A DNA stretch of 64,000 bases from Dongia mobilis (GTDB lineage: Bacteria > Pseudomonadota > Alphaproteobacteria > Dongiales > Dongiaceae). The notes below the pieces were generated by a model that was not told the DNA's origin, searched no databases, and saw only the letters and a program-made list of their open reading frames with translations. The stretch lies in assembly GCF_004363235.1 (NCBI RefSeq), contig NZ_SNYW01000012.1:131501-195500 (forward strand). The letters are read 5' to 3'. The position numbers and the translations under genes were made by a program. Shown piece by piece: positions 63,569 to 64,000 of the stretch (positions are counted from its first letter, which is position 1; each line of letters opens with the position of its first letter).

Positions 63569-64000
63569 TCAGGCCGCTGGCAGGTCGAGGGCAAAGACCG
63601 CACCCTCGGCGTCGCTGCGCGAAAGGCGCAGCTCACCGCCCTGGCCGCGGACGAGTTCGCGCGCGATGGCCAGACCAAGCCCCGTCCCGCCGGCCCGCGC
63701 CGAGCCCCTGAAGGGTTCGAACAGGTTCTCGACCGCCTTGGGTGGCAGACCGGGCCCGTCATCGCCGACCTCGACGACCACCCGCCCCTCGTCATGCCGC
63801 GCCGTGACGGTCACCTTGCCGGCACCGGCCAGCAGGGCGTTGTCGCCGAGATTATGGAGCACGCGGAACAGCTGGCCGTGATCGGCCAGCAATCGGCAAT
63901 CCGGCGCCACCTCGTTCCGCCAGACGCCCGCGCGACCGGCGCCGAGGCTTTCGCCGACCTCCTCCACCAGGGCATGCAGGTCGACCGCCTCCAGGTTGGG
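63569..64000 (-). CDS. Sensor histidine kinase, C-terminal part (gene continues past the window)
   Basis: 144 codons are visible and the frame is open to the window edge, so the true start lies outside. The HATPase_c domain has an N box LHNLGDNALLAGAG, G1 VGDDGPGLPP, and G2 GGTGLGLAIARELVRGQGG. The sequence before it (PNLEAVDLHALVEEV) is the usual link after a HisKA helix pair. Sensor and partner are not visible. Stop codon is 3 nt from that of the RlmI-like gene. Confidence 0.92.
   Translation of the reverse strand, partial: PNLEAVDLHALVEEVGESLGAGRAGVWRNEVAPDCRLLADHGQLFRVLHNLGDNALLAGAGKVTVTARHDEGRVVVEVGDDGPGLPPKAVENLFEPFRGSARAGGTGLGLAIARELVRGQGGELRLSRSDAEGAVFALDLPAA

Overview
The window is GC-rich chromosomal DNA of an alphaproteobacterium. 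Direct signs are a circularly permuted (two-piece) tmRNA gene next to an SspB-type ClpXP adaptor, a 5-aminolevulinate synthase (C4 haem route), ThyX instead of ThyA, an MmcB gene with a near-consensus alphaproteobacterial LexA box, and the rplU-rpmA-obgE-proB-proA-nadD-rsfS order usual in this class. A Rhodospirillales-like host is my inference; the sequence does not name the organism. There are no phage genes, insertion sequences, CRISPR arrays or integrases, and coding density is high.

Layout. 0-6 kb: thyX, split tmRNA, sspB, a DUF1127-like small protein, mmcB, mtgA, a SprA-like protein with an altered zinc motif, a small HMA metal-binding protein, and a YqjI-like PadR regulator with a DUF2218 partner behind a perfect 18-bp palindrome. 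6-15 kb (all minus strand): prfC, an EamA transporter, then the ribosome, GTPase and proline operon. 15-25 kb: an Ntn-hydrolase, tRNA-Ser(CGA), and an amino-acid catabolic island (BKACE divergent from RpiR, class III aminotransferase, GlnHPQ and a C45-type acyltransferase/amidase), then an SLC13 permease and DUF1330. 25-28 kb: an AMP-phosphorylase-type enzyme, PhnN and a phosphoribosyltransferase, with FNR/FixK-type boxes in both promoter regions. 28-34 kb: SDR, a GSA-type aminotransferase, a PuuA-like glutamine synthetase homologue, two methyltransferases, DUF192 and CoxG. 35-38.6 kb: a form II coxSLM molybdenum hydroxylase operon. 38.7-42.7 kb: a sensor kinase behind a third FNR-type box, and a chemoreceptor. 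42.8-53 kb: a 5'-nucleotidase lipoprotein, a YhdP/AsmA-like giant, glnE-bcp-DUF455, and a DapB homologue lacking the catalytic histidine pair. 53-64 kb: omega-aminotransferase, hemA, a polyamine-type ABC transporter, gamma-glutamyltransferase, an RlmI-like methyltransferase and the 3' part of a histidine kinase gene.

How the genes may work together. The strongest candidate for an under-described system is the 25-28 kb module. An NMP phosphorylase would release ribose-1,5-bisphosphate, PhnN would convert it to PRPP, and a phosphoribosyltransferase would use the PRPP. The two FNR-type boxes sit at the same distance (67.5 nt from box centre to start codon) from the phosphorylase and the transferase, which suggests oxygen control of NMP-to-PRPP recycling. 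The 16-23 kb island looks like a complete uptake, deacylation, transamination and beta-keto-acid cleavage route for an unknown, possibly N-acylated, amino compound. Several nitrogen and polyamine functions (PuuA-like enzyme, three class III aminotransferases, a PotABCD-type transporter, GGT, GlnE) recur across the window.
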